A program made the position numbers and the translations under genes. Under the pieces are notes generated by a model, which had not been told where the DNA came from, made no database searches, and saw only the letters and a program-made list of their open reading frames with translations. A DNA stretch of 64,000 nucleotides from Stomorhina lunata (lineage: Eukaryota; Arthropoda; Insecta; Diptera; Rhiniidae), in NCBI GenBank assembly GCA_933228675.1, contig OW121743.1, forward strand, positions 59,700,081 through 59,764,080, given 5' to 3'. This document shows positions 51,063 to 61,165 of this stretch, in pieces. Numbering within the stretch: the stretch's first letter is position 1; each line of letters starts with the position of its first letter.

Positions 51063-51098
51063 AAATTGAATTTCATCCGTTGCAACTTCCGACGCCAT
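51063..51098 (-). CDS. Candidate first coding exon of an unidentified gene (12 codons)
   Basis: On the - strand, TTCAAAATGGCG gives a start codon in a near-ideal fly context (CAAAATGGC). The reading MASEVATDEIQF runs 12 codons and meets a perfect GTAAGT donor at 51,062-51,057, after which the frame would stop within four codons if unspliced. The exon is GC-richer than its surroundings, and the upstream - strand sequence (51,099-51,240) is also relatively GC-rich, as for a 5' UTR. I do not recognise the protein from so few residues, and no following exon was found to the left. It could be chance. If real, the gene runs leftward, divergent from Snx27, and the satellite field to the left may be its intron(s). 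Confidence 0.4.
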
Positions 51099-51597
51099 TT
51101 TGAACGTAAATGATTCTGGTTTATACTCTTCCACTCTTCTTCAAATATTATTATCGTCGCCGACGACGACTGTCAGTCGTTTAGGTCGTGGTGTTGTCGT
51201 TTTCCATGGAACCAAAAAAAAAAACAGCAACAACTTGTCACAAATGGCCGTAAAATGAAGAAGCACGAAAAAAGAGAAACTTGCGAGAATGGCAGAGAAG
51301 TAATAACATGAACAAAAACATTGATAAAGTAAAAATAAAAACAAAACAATTGGTAAAAATATAGAACGAAAACAAAATCAGAGAAATATTAAAAGATAAT
51401 ATTTCAAGAAAAATGGGAGGGAAGTGAAAATAACGGAGAATTATGGCGGAGTTGTATTTGGAGGAGTAATGACAACTTTAAAGTTTTAGAAAGCACTAAA
51501 TGTGGCTAATATTATATTAAAGATTTTAATAAAAAAATTGTATGAAAAATGTCTATTTCCATGAAATAAATTAAATATTTATTTGCATTTATTTGCA
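51099..51597. promoter_or_regulatory. Possible 5' UTR/promoter side of the - strand candidate exon
   Basis: About 51,100-51,240 is less AT-rich and contains a GACGACGAC/GTCGTC-like run and GACTGTCAGTCG near 51,168-51,180, which carries initiator-like TCAGT on one strand and ACAGTC on the other. The rest to 51,597 is AT-rich with no element recognised. The role is inferred only from position. Confidence 0.25.
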
Positions 51598-51820
51598 ATT
51601 TCCACAACAAGGGGTACTTCTCTCAGAGAATGAACTGTATCCGATTCTATTTTTAGATTCATTGAAAGGGACCTACGTTTTAACTCCTACTCCGAACGGC
51701 AAATGCATTAGCCAGTGAAGTTTCACAAAGCCTAATACTCAATAACCAGCGGCTAGCTGAGTTATGAGGTGAACCGCTGCTTTTTTTGAAAAAACATTTT
51801 TTTTCAAGTGAGTCTAGCCG
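51598..51820 (-). mobile_element. SINE relic, same family as 32,155-32,471, tRNA head missing
   Basis: Body sequence matches the first SINE (TTCATTGAAAGGGACCTACG, GAACGGCAAATGCATTAG, GCTGAGTTATGAGGTGA) with scattered changes and a gap of about 18 bp near the tail. Alignment stops at about 51,820, just before the box B position, so the polymerase III promoter is absent. Confidence 0.8.
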
Positions 51821-51824
51821 AAAT

Positions 51825-52275
51825 AACCATAACAAAAACTGTTCTATGAAAAATTGGGCTCTGCGAAATATGGCCCCAGGAAAAATTTGGGGTAATTTTT
51901 CCTGGGGCCATATATAACCAATGAAAAATTACCCAATTCTATCATCATATCTGTTATAATATGTCATTTATTAGCAAATAAGCTATTGGACTATGTGAGG
52001 TTATACGGGAGCTAATGTAAACCGATTTCGCCCAATTTCAATACCAAAATTTTCCAAGAAATGAAGAATATTTCCGTAAAATTTCAGTGACCAACCTTCT
52101 TTCAGGCCCTATCGTGAATACAACAGACAGACATACGGACATCACTCAATCGTCTTAAAACTTCAAAAGGATTCAGATTATACTTTTGTTTTTTTGAACC
52201 AATATTAAGGGAATTGCAAACGGAATGACAATCTCAATACACCCGCCATTCTATTTGATGGTGGGTAAAAAACAA
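51825..52275 (+). mobile_element. Relic of a second, related MITE type
   Basis: It carries the same kind of right-hand half as the main MITE family but with different words: AGACATACGGACATCACTCA, then ATACACCCGCCAT and ATGGTGGGTA as a closing inverted pair. The left part holds a perfect hairpin at 51,868-51,913. No left end could be placed. Confidence 0.5.
51868..51913. repeat. Perfect 19-bp hairpin with 8-base loop
   Basis: ATATGGCCCCAGGAAAAAT (51,868-51,886) is exactly reversed at 51,895-51,913. GC-rich CCCC/GGGG in the stem stands out in this AT-rich setting. No following T-run marks it as a terminator. It is probably part of the MITE relic. Confidence 0.9.
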
Positions 52276-52879
52276 AAATGTCATTACATTAAATATTAAA
52301 AACAATATTGTGATTTTTTTCGATTTTTAGTGCCTCAAGGCATTATATCTTGTGTGGGAGATATGGTCATATATAGACCGATTCCAATATTGCCTCTAAC
52401 TTCATAAAAAACAAGTAAGAAAGTGCTATAGTCGGTCAAGCCCGACCATACGATACCCTTCACTACAAAGGTCAAAGGTGTTCTTTTTCCTATGTAAAGA
52501 AAAATATTTGCTAAAATTTGGCATCATACAAAAATTTTCTCAAAACTTATATATTTAAGCCGTTTCCGTCATTTGGACTTATATGAGAGCTAGGGTTAAA
52601 TGTGAACCGATTATCTCAAAATTTGGCAATTTGGCAATTTTTACAAAAATTATGTATGTAAAAAATAAACTCAAAATTCCAATTATGTTCAGATTTACGA
52701 GCGTTTAGTGATTTTTGTCTCATTTGGTGCATTTTGACAGAAAAGTTTGTATGGGAGCTATGGTCAAATGTGGACCAATTTCAACGAAATTTTGTGCAAT
52801 GATTTTGTACTTGTTTTAAATTTCATGAAAAACTGTTTATCACTTCGGCCAAAATATTAATTCTTGGGTCTAAGACAAA

Positions 52880-53610
52880 TATTTTTATCAACAATTTTTC
52901 TATAGCAAAATATTTTTATCAAAAATTTTCTATAGAAAATATTTTTATCAAAAATTTTTCCATAGAAAAATATTTTCATCAAAAATATTTTTATCAAAAA
53001 TATTTCTATCAAAAATATTTTTATCAAAAATATTTCTATCAAAAATATTTTTATCAAAAATTTTTCTATAGAAAAATATTTTTATCAAAAATTTTTTTAT
53101 AGAAAAATATTTTTATCAAAAATTCTTCTATAGAAAAATGTTTTTATCAAAAATTCTTCTATAGAAAAATATTTTTATCAAAAATTTTTCTATAGAAAAA
53201 TATTTTTAGCAAAAATTTTTTTATAGAAAAATATTTTTATCAAAAATTTTTCTATAGAAAAATATTTTTATCAAAAATTTTTCTATAGAAAAATATTTTT
53301 ATCAACAATTTTTCTATAGAAAAATATTTTTATCAACAATTTTTTTATAGAAAAATATTTTTATAAACAATTTTTCTATAGAATAATATTTTTATCAACA
53401 ATTTTTCTATAGAAAAATATTTTTATCAAAAATTTTCTATAGAAAAATATTTTTGTCAAAAATTTTTCTATAGAAAAATATTTTTATCAAAAATTTGTTT
53501 ATAGAAAAATATTTTTATCAAAAATTTGTCTATAGAAAAATATTTTTATCAAAAATTTGTCTAGAGAAAAATATTTTTATCAAAAATTTTTCTATAGCAA
53601 AAGTTTTTTA
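52880..53610. repeat. 31-bp satellite, TTTATCAAAAA variant
   Basis: The unit AAAAATATTTTTATCAAAAA plus TTTTTCTATAG has a period of 31 bp and about 23 units with minor variants (TCAACAA, TTGTCTA). It shares TTTTTCTATAGAAAAAT with the other 31-bp arrays. The first units grow out of MITE sequence ACAAATATTT. Confidence 0.95.
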
Positions 53611-54110
53611 CCATGAAACATTTGCTTTTTGTTAACTTTTATTTTACCATTTAAATATCACGCTGACCGTTATTTTTTGCAGGCACTGTGTTGTAATTTA
53701 CAGCGATGTCTATATATGAACAGTATTAACATCAGGGTTGTTTTTGCAAAAGTTTAAGATGATAATACCGTTCTTGTAATTACACTTAGAAAAATTAATA
53801 AACACTAATAAAAATTATGAACATTTTTTCACAGTTTTCTTATTTTTCCTAAAATAATTTTTCTAGCTAAATAAAAAATGGTGTTAATTGTACTATAGGA
53901 AAAAACTTTTCTATAGAAAAAAATTTTTATCGATAATTTTTCTATTGACAAATTGCTCTTACAAAATATTTTACCAATAATTTTTCTTTTCTAAGAAAAC
54001 ATTTTTTAACATTTTATCGAAATTTTTAATAATATTCAAATTTCCAATATTTTTTGGAAATTTTCTATGCAAAAATGATTATCGCCGAATGTTTACAATA
54101 TAAAAATTTA
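53610..54110. other. Unique spacer between two satellite arrays
   Basis: AT-rich non-repetitive sequence with a few scattered CTATAG words toward the right. No gene is seen. Confidence 0.5.
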
Positions 54111-56170
54111 AGTCTATTAAAAAAAATTTTCTATAGAAAAATTTTGGGTAAAAAATTGTTTTTATAGAAAAATTTTCGTAAAAAAATTGTTTCTATAGAA
54201 AAATTTTCGGCACAAAATTTTTTCTATAGAAAAATTTTCGGTACAAAATATTTTCTATAGAAAAATTTTCGGTACAAAATTTTTTCTGTAGAAAAATTTT
54301 CGGTACAAAATTTTTTCTGTAGAAAAGTTTTCGGTACAAAATTTTTTCTATAGAAAAATTTTCGGCAAAAAACTTTTTCTATAGAAAAATTTTTAGTAAA
54401 CAATTTTTTCTATAGAAAAAAAAATTTTTTTATATAGAAAAGTTTTCGGCAAAAAATTTTTTCTATAGAAAAATTTTCGGTAAAAAATTTTTTCTATAGA
54501 AAAATTTTTAGTAAAAAATTTTGTCTATAGAAAAATTTTTTTTAAAAAATTTTTTCTATAGAAAAATTTTTGGTAAAAAATTTGTTCTATAGAAAAATTT
54601 TTGGTAAAAATTTTTTTCTATAGAAAAATTTTCGGTAAAAAATTTTTTCTATAGAAAAATTTTCGGTAAAAAATTTTTTCTATAGAAAAATTTTCGGTAC
54701 AAAATTTTTTCTATAGAAAAATGTTCGGTAAACAAATTTTTTCTATAGAAAAATTTTCGGTAAAAAATTTTTACTACAGAAAAATTTTCGGTAAAACATT
54801 TTTTCTATAGAAAAATTTTCGGTAAAAAATTTTTTCTATAGAAAAATTTTCGGTAAAAAATTTTTTCTATAGAAAAATTTTCGGTAAAAAATTTTTTCTA
54901 TAGAAAAATTTTCGGTAAAAAATTTTTTCTATAGAAAAATTTTCGGTAAAAAATTTTTTCTATAGAAAAATTTTCGGTAAAAAATTTTTTCTATAGAAAA
55001 ATTTTCGGTAAAAAATTTTTTCTATAGAAAAATTTTCGGTAAAAAATTTTTTCTATAGAAAAATTTTCGGTAAAAAATTTTTTCTATAGAAAAATTTTCG
55101 GTAAAACATTTTTTCTATAGAAAAATTTTCGGTAAAAAATTTTTTCTATAGAAAAATTTTCGGTAAAAAATTTTTTCTATAGAAAAATTTTCGGTAAAAA
55201 ATTTTTTCTATAGAAAAATTTTCGGTAAAAAATTTTTTCTATAGAAAAATTTTTTCTATAGAAAAATTTTCGGTAAAAAATTTTTTCTATAGAAAAATTT
55301 TTGGTAAAAAATTTTTTCTATAGAAAAATTTTTGGTAAAAAATTTGTTCTATAGAAAAATTTTTGGTAAAAAATTTTTTCTATAGAAAAATTTTCGGTAA
55401 AAAATTTTCGATAAAAAATTTTTTCTATAGAAAAATTTTCAATAAAAAATTTTTTCTATAGAAAAATTTTCGATAAAGAATTTTTTCTATAGAAAAATTG
55501 TCAATAAAAATTTTTTATAAAATTACAGAAATAAGAAATTTATAGAAAGAATAAATTAAATTAAGGTAAATTAAAGAAAAAATTGAAAAAGAAAACTTTA
55601 ATAGTGAAAGAAAATTATAATTAATTAATTAATTAATTAATGGAGCTGCCGAAAAGGCTGGCATTAAAAAAGGCGATCGCGATTGGTAAAAAATTTTTTC
55701 TATAGAAAAATTTTTGGTAAAAAATTTTTTCTATAGAAAAATTTTTGGTAAAAAATTTGTTCTATAGAAAAATTTTTGGTAAAAAATTTTTTCTATAGAA
55801 AAATTTTCGGTAAAAAATTTTCGATAAAAAATTTTTTCTATAGAAAAATTTTCAATAAAAAATTTTCGATAAAGAATTTTTTCTATAGAAAAATTGTCGA
55901 TAAAAAATTTTTTCTATAGAAAAGTTTTCTGTACAAAATTTTTCTATAGGAAAATTTTCGGTACAAAATTTTTTCTATAGGAAAATTTTCGGTACAAAAT
56001 TTTTTCTCTAGAAAAATTTTCGGTACAAAATTTTTTTTATAGAAAAATTTAGTAGGAAATTGTTCTTTAGAAAATTTTAGTAGGAAATTGTTCTTTAGAA
56101 AATTTAATACAAAATTTTTTCTTTAATAAATCTTCAATATATTTTTTTTATAGAAAATTTTTCTAAAGAA
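54110..56170. repeat. 31-bp satellite, TCGGTAAAAAA variant, interrupted at 55,515-55,685
   Basis: The unit AAAAATTTTCGGTAAAAAAT plus TTTTTCTATAG has a period of 31 bp. Units from about 54,780 to 55,240 are almost identical. The edges carry CGGTACAAA and TTGGTAAA variants. The array is split by a non-satellite insertion at 55,515-55,685, and the ~226 bp before and after that insertion are copies of each other. Confidence 0.95.
55515..55685 (+). other. Patchwork insertion copied from the Snx27 upstream region and coding exon
   Basis: The segment 55,515-55,624 matches 57,276-57,384 with one mismatch. A short AATT run follows (55,621-55,640). Then 55,641-55,680 matches 57,932-57,971 of the Snx27 coding exon perfectly (codons for about residues 58-71, around [12 protein letters not shown]). 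The intervening 547 bp of the source is absent. The joins do not fall at the possible donor (57,388/57,389) or acceptor (57,740/57,741), so this is not a simple processed mRNA copy. It carries no start and cannot make a PDZ domain. Confidence 0.9.
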
Positions 56171-56349
56171 AAAACATTGTTCTAATAATGTTTGTATAGA
56201 AGTTTTGAGAAAATGTTTGTATGATGGCAAAATTTAGCAAATATTTGTCTTTATACAGGAAAAAGAACACCTTTGACAATAATGGTGAAGGGTATCATAT
56301 GGTCGGTCTTGACCGACTATAGCACTTTCTTACTTGTTTTTCCTATATT

Positions 56350-57000
56350 TCTTGAATAATTTTGCACCAACAATTTTTCTATAAAAAAATTTTGTACCAA
56401 AAATGTTCTATAAAACTTTTTTCTATATATTTTCCAAAATTTTTTTTTCCAATAATTTTTTTATAGAAAAATTTTTTTCCGAAAATTTTTCTATAGAAAA
56501 ATTTTTTTTCCGAAAATTTTTCTATAGAAAATTTTTTTTCCGAAAAATTTTCTAAAGAATTTTTTTTTTTCAAAAATTTTTCTATTTTTCCGAAAATTTT
56601 TTTCCTAAAATTTTTTTATAGAAAAATTTTTTTTCCGAAAATTTTTCGGAAAAAAAATTTTCGGTACAAAATTTTTTCTATAGAAAACATTTTATATCGA
56701 AGTTTTTTGTACAGAAACATTTTTGGTACAAAAAACATTTTATATAATAATTTTTGTATAGTAAAATTTTATTAAAAATTTTCTATAAAAAAAATATGTA
56801 AAATTTTCTATAGAAAAAAAAATTTCTAATAAGATTTTTTTAGTTTTTAATTTCTATCGTTTATTTTAAAAAAAAATACCCTACAATTTTCTACAGAGAA
56901 AATATTGCAGAATATTTTTCTATTGAAAAATTTTGTACAGAATTTTTATCGAAAATTTTCTAAGAAATAAATTTTCTATGAAATTTAATTTTTAATCTTT
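56350..57000. repeat. Degenerate 31-bp satellite, TTTTCCGAAAA variant, and decayed edge
   Basis: Units of about 31-32 bp with TTCCGAAAATTTTTCTATAG run to about 56,660, then irregular CTATAG/TTTTA remnants to about 57,000. The - strand frame at 56,379-56,573 (repeated KKFSE/FFYRK words) is a reading of the repeat. Confidence 0.8.
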
Positions 57001-57758
57001 TTTAATTTAATTTCATTCACTTTTGTATTTGTATTTATTTACATTTCTGCAACACCCTGTTGTTTTACATATTCCCGTTTTTGAAAACCGAGAGTAACAT
57101 AGTTACTTATTAATTTTCTACATGTCTTTTTCTTCTCTTCATTCATTGGCATTTTTTATTTGCCTGCATTTAAAAGAGAAGAAAGGCAGCAAAAACCAAT
57201 TTGCGGAAAACAAGTAGAGAAAACCAAAAGTCAAGAAATAATCAGATTTAATAGAAAAAAGAATAAATAATTTAATTATAAAATTACAGAAATAAGAAAT
57301 TTATAGAAAGAATAAATTAAATTAAGGTAAATTAAAGAAAAAATTGAAAAAGAAAACTTTAAGAGTGAAAGAAAATTATAATTAAGCAGGTAATAGAAGA
57401 AAAAAAGTGTTTGCAAGTGTTTGTTTGACAAAAGAAGAAAAAAAGGTGGTGAATGGCTTGAATTCAGCTAAAACAAAAAAAAAACAGAATCAGGCAACAA
57501 CAACAGCGACTGCAAAAAAGGAGTTACGCAAATAAAAAAAGTTGCATTAAATTATAAAAATTGCAAAAGTGTGAAGTAATAATTAACTAAAATACAAAAA
57601 AAAAAACAATAGAAAAACCAGTCGTCGAGAAGACAACAACGAAACGACAACAATAACAAAGTGGCTGGTTTTTATTTGACAAGAATTGAAATAACTTTAT
57701 TGTTGTTGTAGTTGTTATAGAAATTCCCTATTGTCCCCAGCAAAAAATACCAGGAACC
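57000..57758 (+). promoter_or_regulatory. Snx27 upstream region and 5' UTR
   Basis: Unique A-rich sequence with AACAACAACAGCGACTGC and similar words typical of fly 5' UTRs. A possible splice donor CAG|GTAATA lies at 57,388/57,389. A possible acceptor with a pyrimidine tract, TATTGTCCCCAG, ends at 57,740, 18 bases before the ATG. If both are used, a 352-bp intron lies in the 5' UTR. No TATA box was identified and the transcription start is not determined. Confidence 0.5.
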
Positions 57759-57982
57759 ATGGGCGATTCAGTTACATTGGCCAATGCGGGACCTCGTGTT
57801 GTTACCATTTATAAAACGGAAACGGGTTTCGGTTTTAATGTACGTGGTCAAGTATCCGAAGGTGGTCAATTACGTTCCATTAATGGCGAACTATACGCCC
57901 CTTTGCAACATGTCAGCGCTGTCTTGGAAAATGGAGCTGCCGAAAAGGCTGGCATTAAAAAAGGCGATCGCATTCTAGAAGT
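57759..57982 (+). CDS. Snx27: Sorting nexin 27, first coding exon (PDZ domain N-terminal part)
   Basis: It encodes the start of SNX27, an endosomal sorting nexin (PDZ, PX and FERM-like modules). SNX27 binds C-terminal motifs of cargo proteins and works with retromer to return them to the cell surface. The visible 74 codons plus two bases begin [11 protein letters not shown]. The PDZ domain starts near residue 13, with carboxylate-binding loop GFGF at 23-26 and the SNX27-specific hairpin insertion at about 31-50 ([18 protein letters not shown]), the segment known to contact VPS26 of retromer. KKGDRILEV follows at 67-75. The ATG context GGAACCATGG is good and has no competitor upstream in frame. 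The exon ends at 57,982 in GT of the Val codon (phase 2), with donor GTAAGT at 57,983. The remaining PDZ strands and the PX and FERM-like parts lie beyond the window. A 40-bp piece of this exon is duplicated at 55,641-55,680. Confidence 0.95.
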
Positions 57983-59219
57983 GTAAGTATTCACATAATA
58001 AATTGTAACTCTAATAATACGTCATCATTCGTTGTTTGGTTTTTTTTATTTGATTCCCTAGATTTTTATTATGGCTACAAATTCTGGCTTTTTCATTTTG
58101 TTTTTTTTTAGTTTGTCATTTGTCCTCCTTTTTTGCAATTTCGGGGATTTAGTTTTGAATTGCTCAGCTTAACTAAGAACATCGAATGACCTGTTTTTTT
58201 TTCACATCACCCCATTCCATTTTGCCCCACAACCATACCCCCTATTCTCCCCATTTCCAAGCACATAACAAACCGCTTTAGTTGTTAATATTATAACAAT
58301 CTAAAGGGGGTTGCTGCTTTTGTTTGGTATCCCAAACATAAAACAAAAGTTTTTATACACTTCGCAGTCCTCCAAATAAACTGTTCCCACTAAAACTATA
58401 AACTTTGTTAAATAAAACCCCAATAAAATAATTTCTTACTTTAATTTTTTGTTAGTTTCTCTAATTTTTTTATTTTGGAGTTCTATCCTAACAACCAATT
58501 TATTTTGTTTAGTGAAGTGGTGGCAGCAGACAGGCGCGCGCCTTCTTTACCACCGCCCTTTTACTGTTTCTTGTTGTTGTTAGCTAGAGTTATTATTGAA
58601 GACCCCCCCCCCCCCCCCTCTCCCCCTCAACGACATTTAAAACAAATCTTTTGTACAGAGTTTATTACAAACATTCGCTTGGTTTATGCTGTTCTGTTAA
58701 CCTTCGGGAACAGTTCAACATTTTAACATTTTTATGTTAATTATCATTATGTTGGAGGCAGAATTAACATAGAATTCTGACTGTTAGCAGTGGGAATTGC
58801 TGTTGATTTGTTGTTCGATGGTTTTACTGCTGTTAGTCATTTTAATGTGATAACGATTTTATTTTTGGGGATTTTTTTTATTAATAAATCTAAATATTTA
58901 TGGAATAACATGCAAATTTGACAACAAATTAGGAAAATCAAGGCATTACCGAAATAAAGAGTTTATGATGGCCCGAAGGTTCTTGCTGGGTTGACAGCCT
59001 TTGCCATAGATAACTCAGGCCACTTTGCTACGTTAAGTACTAGCAGTCTCGAGAATGTTAATAGCTTATCAAATTATATGTGTTATTATAAAATGCTAAA
59101 TTTGTCTCACGTTTTGTTCTAAAGAGTGTTCCAAATAAAATACACAAGTCTAGTTCAATTGAACTGTCGAGAATAAATTGCGATGTAGAAAAAATTTCGT
59201 TAATGCACAAACCGGCAGT

Positions 59220-59957
59220 AATTGGGGAATGGACAAAGCAACATTGTTGTCTAACTATAAATCGATTGGTTGGTCAATGGCAAATTATGCTGTTCCGGTG
59301 TGTTCAGTGTCGGTAAGTGGAGAAATACCCAATGATACTAAAATTCAGTCCTAATAAATATAAAAGGCTGCCTACAAATTACGTCACAGCATCAACTTCA
59401 TGAGGAACAAAGATCCTTCCAATAAGAGAATATAATATTTCGCTATCTCAGCAGTTCCTTCGTGGATGTCATCCGAAAAGTCATCCAAACTTTAACATCA
59501 TACAGTTGACATCCTCCCCGAATCATCTCAGGAAAGATCTTTGCATGTATGAGGATAGCATACGAAGATACATTTGTACATGATCCATTAGATCATTCTT
59601 AATTCAACAATATTTATAGAAACACCACCAACTCCGCGATTTCAGGTCATCACATGAACGTTGTATTAGGAGGTCGTCCATCTCCCGTAGCAGAAGAAGA
59701 AAGGAACTTGTCGCGGAAAATAAAAGTCGTTCTGGCTCAACTGAGATCGGTATTTAGCAACATATTAAACATCTTTTGGCCCCGTATAGACCATGCCGTC
59801 TCCAACGTATGTCCAGCTTGTGGTCAGAGTACTCAATATACCCCACATTTTCAACTATACCGTCTACTCTAATTCACTTAGTCATGGGGATTTGTGGACT
59901 CATCCAGTTGAAGTAGCACAATTTCTTGGCCTTAAGCTCCTGACAGATCCCCCCTAA
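59220..59957 (+). pseudogene. Jockey-like LINE ORF2 C-terminus, decayed
   Basis: Frames can be pieced together: SLSQQFLRGCHPKSHPNFN, SSPNHLRKDLCMYEDSIRRY (both around 59,440-59,580), then VLAQLRS and VCPACGQS with a degraded His/Cys partner and HPVEVAQFLGLKL (59,730-59,945). This order, the linker after the reverse transcriptase domain, the AQLRSG-type motif, CPAC and a PVE..FLGL ending, is typical of Jockey/CR1-type elements. Stops and frameshifts occur throughout, and the catalytic RT is not seen. It lies in the Snx27 intron in sense orientation. Confidence 0.7.
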
Positions 59958-60019
59958 AAAACTATAAAGGTTAGAGCTGTCATAACAACAACTGAACTTA
60001 AGCGTTTTGGAGCCTGGAT

Positions 60020-60745
60020 TCAACAAATCAGCGAGGTTATTTTATTAAATTTATTAGATCCTCCGCTCTTACTATTACCGGTGCCATTCGAATCACACCC
60101 TCCAAGGCACACTTTGTTATGCTTAATGGTCTTTCGGTCAAATTAATAGATCAACATTTCTTAAGTGTGGTCTCATTCGCCAACATTCTGGATACAGTAT
60201 ATAATATTCCTAACAACGTGGACTACTGCATATCCACTCCCTTCTTTGACAAATAATTTACAATGATTATCTCTGGAGATTATCTTTAACTGATAATTGG
60301 TGTACAAAGGCATACACGGATGGATCTAAATCAAAGGAAGGGGTGAGGAAACTTCTTCATCCCTACATTAGGGAAGGAAATCTGTTAAGGTCTCTGATCT
60401 ACGGGAAATCGGCTATATACAGTGACTAAGATACCTTAAAATATACGACATAATTATAAGTTTCTGTATCGACAGTCAGCCTGCCATGAAATCCCTATCT
60501 AATATCCATACGACATCTGTTCTCACTTGCAAATGTCGGGCATCTCTCAATAAGATGACTAGACATTGCTATATTGAACTATTCTTATACTTATGTTTGC
60601 TAAATCTGAAGCTTATCTTAGTCAGAATATTTTGACTTATTTACGGACTTGCCGCTAACCACCTGCAAATCGCTAATAAGGCAATTTCTATAGGGGTCAG
60701 CCCAGAACACTTGGTCCACTGAATCCACTTGCTAAGTTTAAAAAC
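60020..60745 (+). pseudogene. LOA-like LINE ORF2 relic, second copy
   Basis: It is homologous to the element at 44,157-45,413 but more decayed: TITGAIRITPSKA, YCISTPFFDK, YTDGSKSK and CIDSQPAMKSLSN can be read in different frames. It retains a stretch between FFDK and YTDGSK that the other copy has lost by deletion. It directly follows the Jockey-like relic, and a fragment lacking both ends is visible. Confidence 0.7.
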
Positions 60746-60789
60746 ATACACGGCCCATTTACGATAACAATCGTATGTTGAAGCTTCAA

Positions 60790-61165
60790 TTGCACTTAAT
60801 ACGAATTAAGATTAAAAATTGAATTGGTCGAAATATGAATCACGGTTAAGAGTTTAATTGGACTGAATACGAAACAAGATAGAGGCTATGGACTGAATAT
60901 TAACCACAATAGAGGCTTCAATTAGACTGAAAATTAATCACGATTAAGAGTTTAATTGAACAGAATATGAAACACGATTAAGAGTTCGACTGGACTGAAT
61001 ATGAAAAAAGATAGAGGCTTTAACTGGACTGAATATGAATCACGATTAGAAGTTTAATTGGACTAAATTGATGATCCAAGATTAAGGCTTCAATTGGACT
61101 GAATAAGAATTACGATTTAGAGTTTAATTGGACTTAATATGAAACACTATAGAGGCTTAAATTGA
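60790..61165. repeat. ~34-bp repeat (ATTGGACTGAATATGAA family), array 1
   Basis: Units TTTAATTGGACTGAATATGA then AACAAGATAGAGGC or ATCACGATTAAGAG alternate at 33-36 bp spacing, about 10 units. The right edge decays into AAGCTTTAATTGGA-like words to about 61,350. Confidence 0.85.

Larger units (their letters stand above)
52411..56340. mobile_element. Composite: two inverted MITE left ends enclosing 31-bp satellite arrays
   Basis: The left part (52,411 to about 52,890) is MITE left-end sequence in + orientation (ACAAGTAAGAAAGTGCTATA). The right part (about 56,210-56,340) is the same end inverted (TAGCACTTTCTTACTTGT). Within the left part the MITE is internally deleted: sequence near CGGCCAAAATATTAATTC jumps to GGGTCTAAGACAAATATTT, normally near the right end. 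The tandem array starts at that very point. The interior holds arrays at 52,880-53,610 and 54,110-56,170 and about 500 bp of unique DNA between them. Confidence 0.7.

Noticed and set aside
52857..53057. Open frame of repeated IFLIKIFL words on -
   Set aside because: Direct translation of the 31-bp TTTATCAAAAA satellite.
57784..57978. Second open frame inside the Snx27 exon
   Set aside because: It is an out-of-frame reading of the PDZ-coding exon.
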